Translations under genes and position numbers: made by a program | Notes under the pieces: generated by a model | Databases searched by the model: none | Told to the model about the DNA's origin: nothing | Seen by the model: only the letters and a program-made list of their open reading frames with translations | In this document: positions 5,840-6,939 of the stretch, one piece after another | Position numbering within the stretch: position 1 is the first letter of the stretch | Layout: each line of letters starts with the position of its first letter | Assembly: GCA_030039655.1 (NCBI GenBank) | Contig: JASHVC010000570.1 | Location: 1-6,939 of the forward strand | Length of the DNA: 6,939 nt | Source of the DNA: Xanthobacteraceae bacterium | GTDB taxonomy: Bacteria; Pseudomonadota; Alphaproteobacteria; Rhizobiales; Xanthobacteraceae | Reading direction: 5' to 3'

Positions 5840-6367
5840 ATGCAGGAACGCCGTTCGAACTTTGAGTACGAGGACCTGCTCGCCTGCGGACGCGGCGAGC
5901 TGTTCGTCGAAGGTCCGCAACTGCCACTGCCCCCCATGCTAATGTTCGACCGCATCTGCGAAATCGCCGAAGTGGGCGGCGAATACGGCAAGGGCCTGGT
6001 GCGCGCGGTACTCGACCTTAAGCCCGATCTCTGGTTCTTCCCCTGCCATTTCAAGGGTGACCCGGTGATGCCCGGCTGCCTCGGCGTCGATGCGCTGTGG
6101 CAGCTGCTCGGTTTCTTCCTTGGCTGGGTAGGCGCTCCCGGCAAAGGCCGCGCGCTGGGCATGGGCGAGATCAAGTTCAGCGGGCAGGTGCTGCCGACGA
6201 TGAAGAACATCGTGTACGGCATCGATATCAAGCGGGTGGTGCGTTCAAAGCTCGTGCTCGGCATCGCTGACGGCTGGCTCTCGGCCGATGGCTCCGTGAT
6301 TTATCGTGCGCTCGATCTCAAGGTGGGCCTGTTCCAGAACGCAGCGCCTCAGGCGGGCGGCGCTTGA
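5840..6367 (+). CDS. fabA: 3-hydroxydecanoyl-ACP dehydratase/isomerase FabA
   Basis: A 175-residue cytoplasmic enzyme that dehydrates 3-hydroxydecanoyl-ACP and isomerises trans-2- to cis-3-decenoyl-ACP, the entry to anaerobic unsaturated fatty acid synthesis. It is a single hot-dog domain with [13 protein letters not shown] near the N-terminus, [10 protein letters not shown], then WFFPCHF containing catalytic His70 and [12 protein letters not shown] containing Asp84. Both have the same numbers as in Escherichia coli Fab[13 protein letters not shown] and DLKVGLFQ complete the family signature, which separates it from FabZ. The start is ATG 5840, with GGAG ten bases upstream and a product ([14 protein letters not shown]) beginning as in relatives. 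An in-frame ATG at 5816 would add eight residues and has no ribosome binding site. fabB follows after 84 bp in the same direction; irr is divergent. Confidence 0.97.
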   Translation: MQERRSNFEYEDLLACGRGELFVEGPQLPLPPMLMFDRICEIAEVGGEYGKGLVRAVLDLKPDLWFFPCHFKGDPVMPGCLGVDALWQLLGFFLGWVGAPGKGRALGMGEIKFSGQVLPTMKNIVYGIDIKRVVRSKLVLGIADGWLSADGSVIYRALDLKVGLFQNAAPQAGGA

Positions 6368-6373
6368 GCCTTT

Positions 6374-6396
6374 GCCCCTGCGCGTCCCAGAGGGGC
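6374..6396 (+). other. Hairpin in the fabA-fabB spacer
   Basis: GCCCCT at 6374-6379 is complementary to AGGGGC at 6391-6396 with an 11-base loop, seven bases after the fabA stop. There is no U-tract, so read-through into fabB is expected. It could protect the fabA 3' end or partly attenuate fabB. An alternative in-frame fabB ATG begins two bases after the stem, at 6398. Confidence 0.4.
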
Positions 6397-6451
6397 GATG
6401 CTGCGGACGCCGGGCAGACGCGTTGAGCGGAAAAATGCGGACGAGGCAAAC

Positions 6452-6939
6452 ATGAGACGCGTGGTCGTCACCGGGATGGGCATCGTCTCGTCCATCGGCA
6501 ACAACACGCAGGAAGTGCTGGCTTCGCTGCGCGAGGCCAAATCGGGCATCGTTCGCGCAGACAAATATGCCGAGCTTGGCTTTCGCTCCCAAGTGCACGG
6601 CGCCCCGACCCTCGACGCCAGCGAATCTGTCGACCGGCGCGCCATGCGGTTTCTCGGCGGCGGCGCCGCGTGGAATCACGTCGCCATGGAGCAGGCGATC
6701 CGAGATTCCGGACTCGAACAGAATGAAATTTCCAACGAACGCACCGGCATCGTCATGGGCTCGGGCGGACCATCGACCCGCGCCATCGTCGAGGCTGCGG
6801 ACATTACGCGCAGCAAGGGACCCAAGCGCGTCGGTCCGTTCGCGGTGCCGAAAGCGATGTCGTCCTCGCCTTCAGCGACGCTCGCGACCTGGTTCAAGAT
6901 CAAGGGACTTAGCTATTCGATCTCCTCGGCCTGCGCGAC
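6452..6939 (+). CDS. fabB: 3-oxoacyl-ACP synthase I FabB, N-terminal part (cut by window end)
   Basis: The frame starts at ATG 6452, with GAGG at 6443-6446 five bases upstream, and stays open to the last base, giving 162 complete codons. The product begins MRRVVVTGMGIVSSIGNN, the usual beta-ketoacyl-ACP synthase start. It continues through RFLGGGAAWNHVAMEQAI, GIVMGSGGPS and VPKAMSSSPSATL to SISSACA. Cys161 in SSACA (codon 6932-6934) is the condensing nucleophile, equivalent to Cys163 of Escherichia coli FabB. The two catalytic histidines lie beyond the window. FabB elongates cis-3-decenoyl-ACP made by FabA and is its usual partner; the position after fabA supports FabB over FabF. About 245 residues should follow. 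An in-frame ATG at 6398 would add 18 non-conserved residues and has poor ribosome-binding-site spacing. Confidence 0.95.
   Translation, partial: MRRVVVTGMGIVSSIGNNTQEVLASLREAKSGIVRADKYAELGFRSQVHGAPTLDASESVDRRAMRFLGGGAAWNHVAMEQAIRDSGLEQNEISNERTGIVMGSGGPSTRAIVEAADITRSKGPKRVGPFAVPKAMSSSPSATLATWFKIKGLSYSISSACA

Noticed and set aside
5779..6264. A 161-codon minus-strand frame
   Set aside because: It is antisense to fabA, which is unambiguous. The Ser/Arg/Pro-rich product has no domain features.
6245..6903. Minus-strand frames opposite the end of fabA and the start of fabB
   Set aside because: fabB is real but incomplete at the window edge. These frames are its reverse-strand shadows.

Overview
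The window looks like chromosome from an alphaproteobacterium of the order Hyphomicrobiales (Rhizobiales), probably near Bradyrhizobium, Rhodopseudomonas or a related Xanthobacteraceae/Nitrobacteraceae lineage. The evidence is high-GC coding sequence, an Irr-type Fur regulator with both a GCPWHDV heme-regulatory motif and an HHH heme site next to fabA-fabB, and intergenic palindromes of the CCGGGCTTGACCCGG type common in these genomes. No mobile element, phage, CRISPR array or defence system is visible. I found no strong candidate for an undescribed system.

Layout. (1) Positions 1-369, plus strand: the last 122 codons of a periplasmic tripartite-tricarboxylate-transporter (Bug/TctC) substrate-binding protein. 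(2) Positions 422-4220, minus strand, read right to left: an NADP-type D-2-hydroxyacid dehydrogenase, an alpha/beta hydrolase whose ATG overlaps the dehydrogenase TGA by one base, and, after 85-90 bp, a secreted gamma-glutamyltransferase. The first two are almost certainly co-transcribed; the third may be. (3) Positions 4221-4478: a divergent promoter region with two nearly concentric inverted repeats. (4) Positions 4479-4994, plus strand: an exported protein with two bacterial SH3 domains. (5) Positions 4995-5132: a convergent spacer holding two inverted copies of a palindromic REP-like element and a 13-bp tandem duplication. (6) Positions 5133-5621, minus strand: irr. (7) Positions 5622-5839: the divergent irr/fabA control region, with a good minus-strand promoter and a structured irr leader. 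(8) Positions 5840-6939, plus strand: fabA, then the start of fabB, cut by the window edge just after its catalytic cysteine.

How the genes may work together. FabA makes the cis-3-decenoyl-ACP branch point and FabB elongates it, so the right end is the unsaturated fatty acid operon. Irr, transcribed away from it, is the heme-sensing iron regulator. The left block resembles a small-molecule uptake and catabolism neighbourhood (binding protein, hydrolase, 2-ketoacid reductase, gamma-glutamyl hydrolase), but no substrate can be read from the sequence. The most interesting non-coding signals are the inverted pair of palindromes with compensatory stem changes (4998-5127), the irr leader, which lacks a Shine-Dalgarno and can form two mutually exclusive hairpins (5625-5650), and the concentric inverted repeats upstream of the dehydrogenase (4239-4316).
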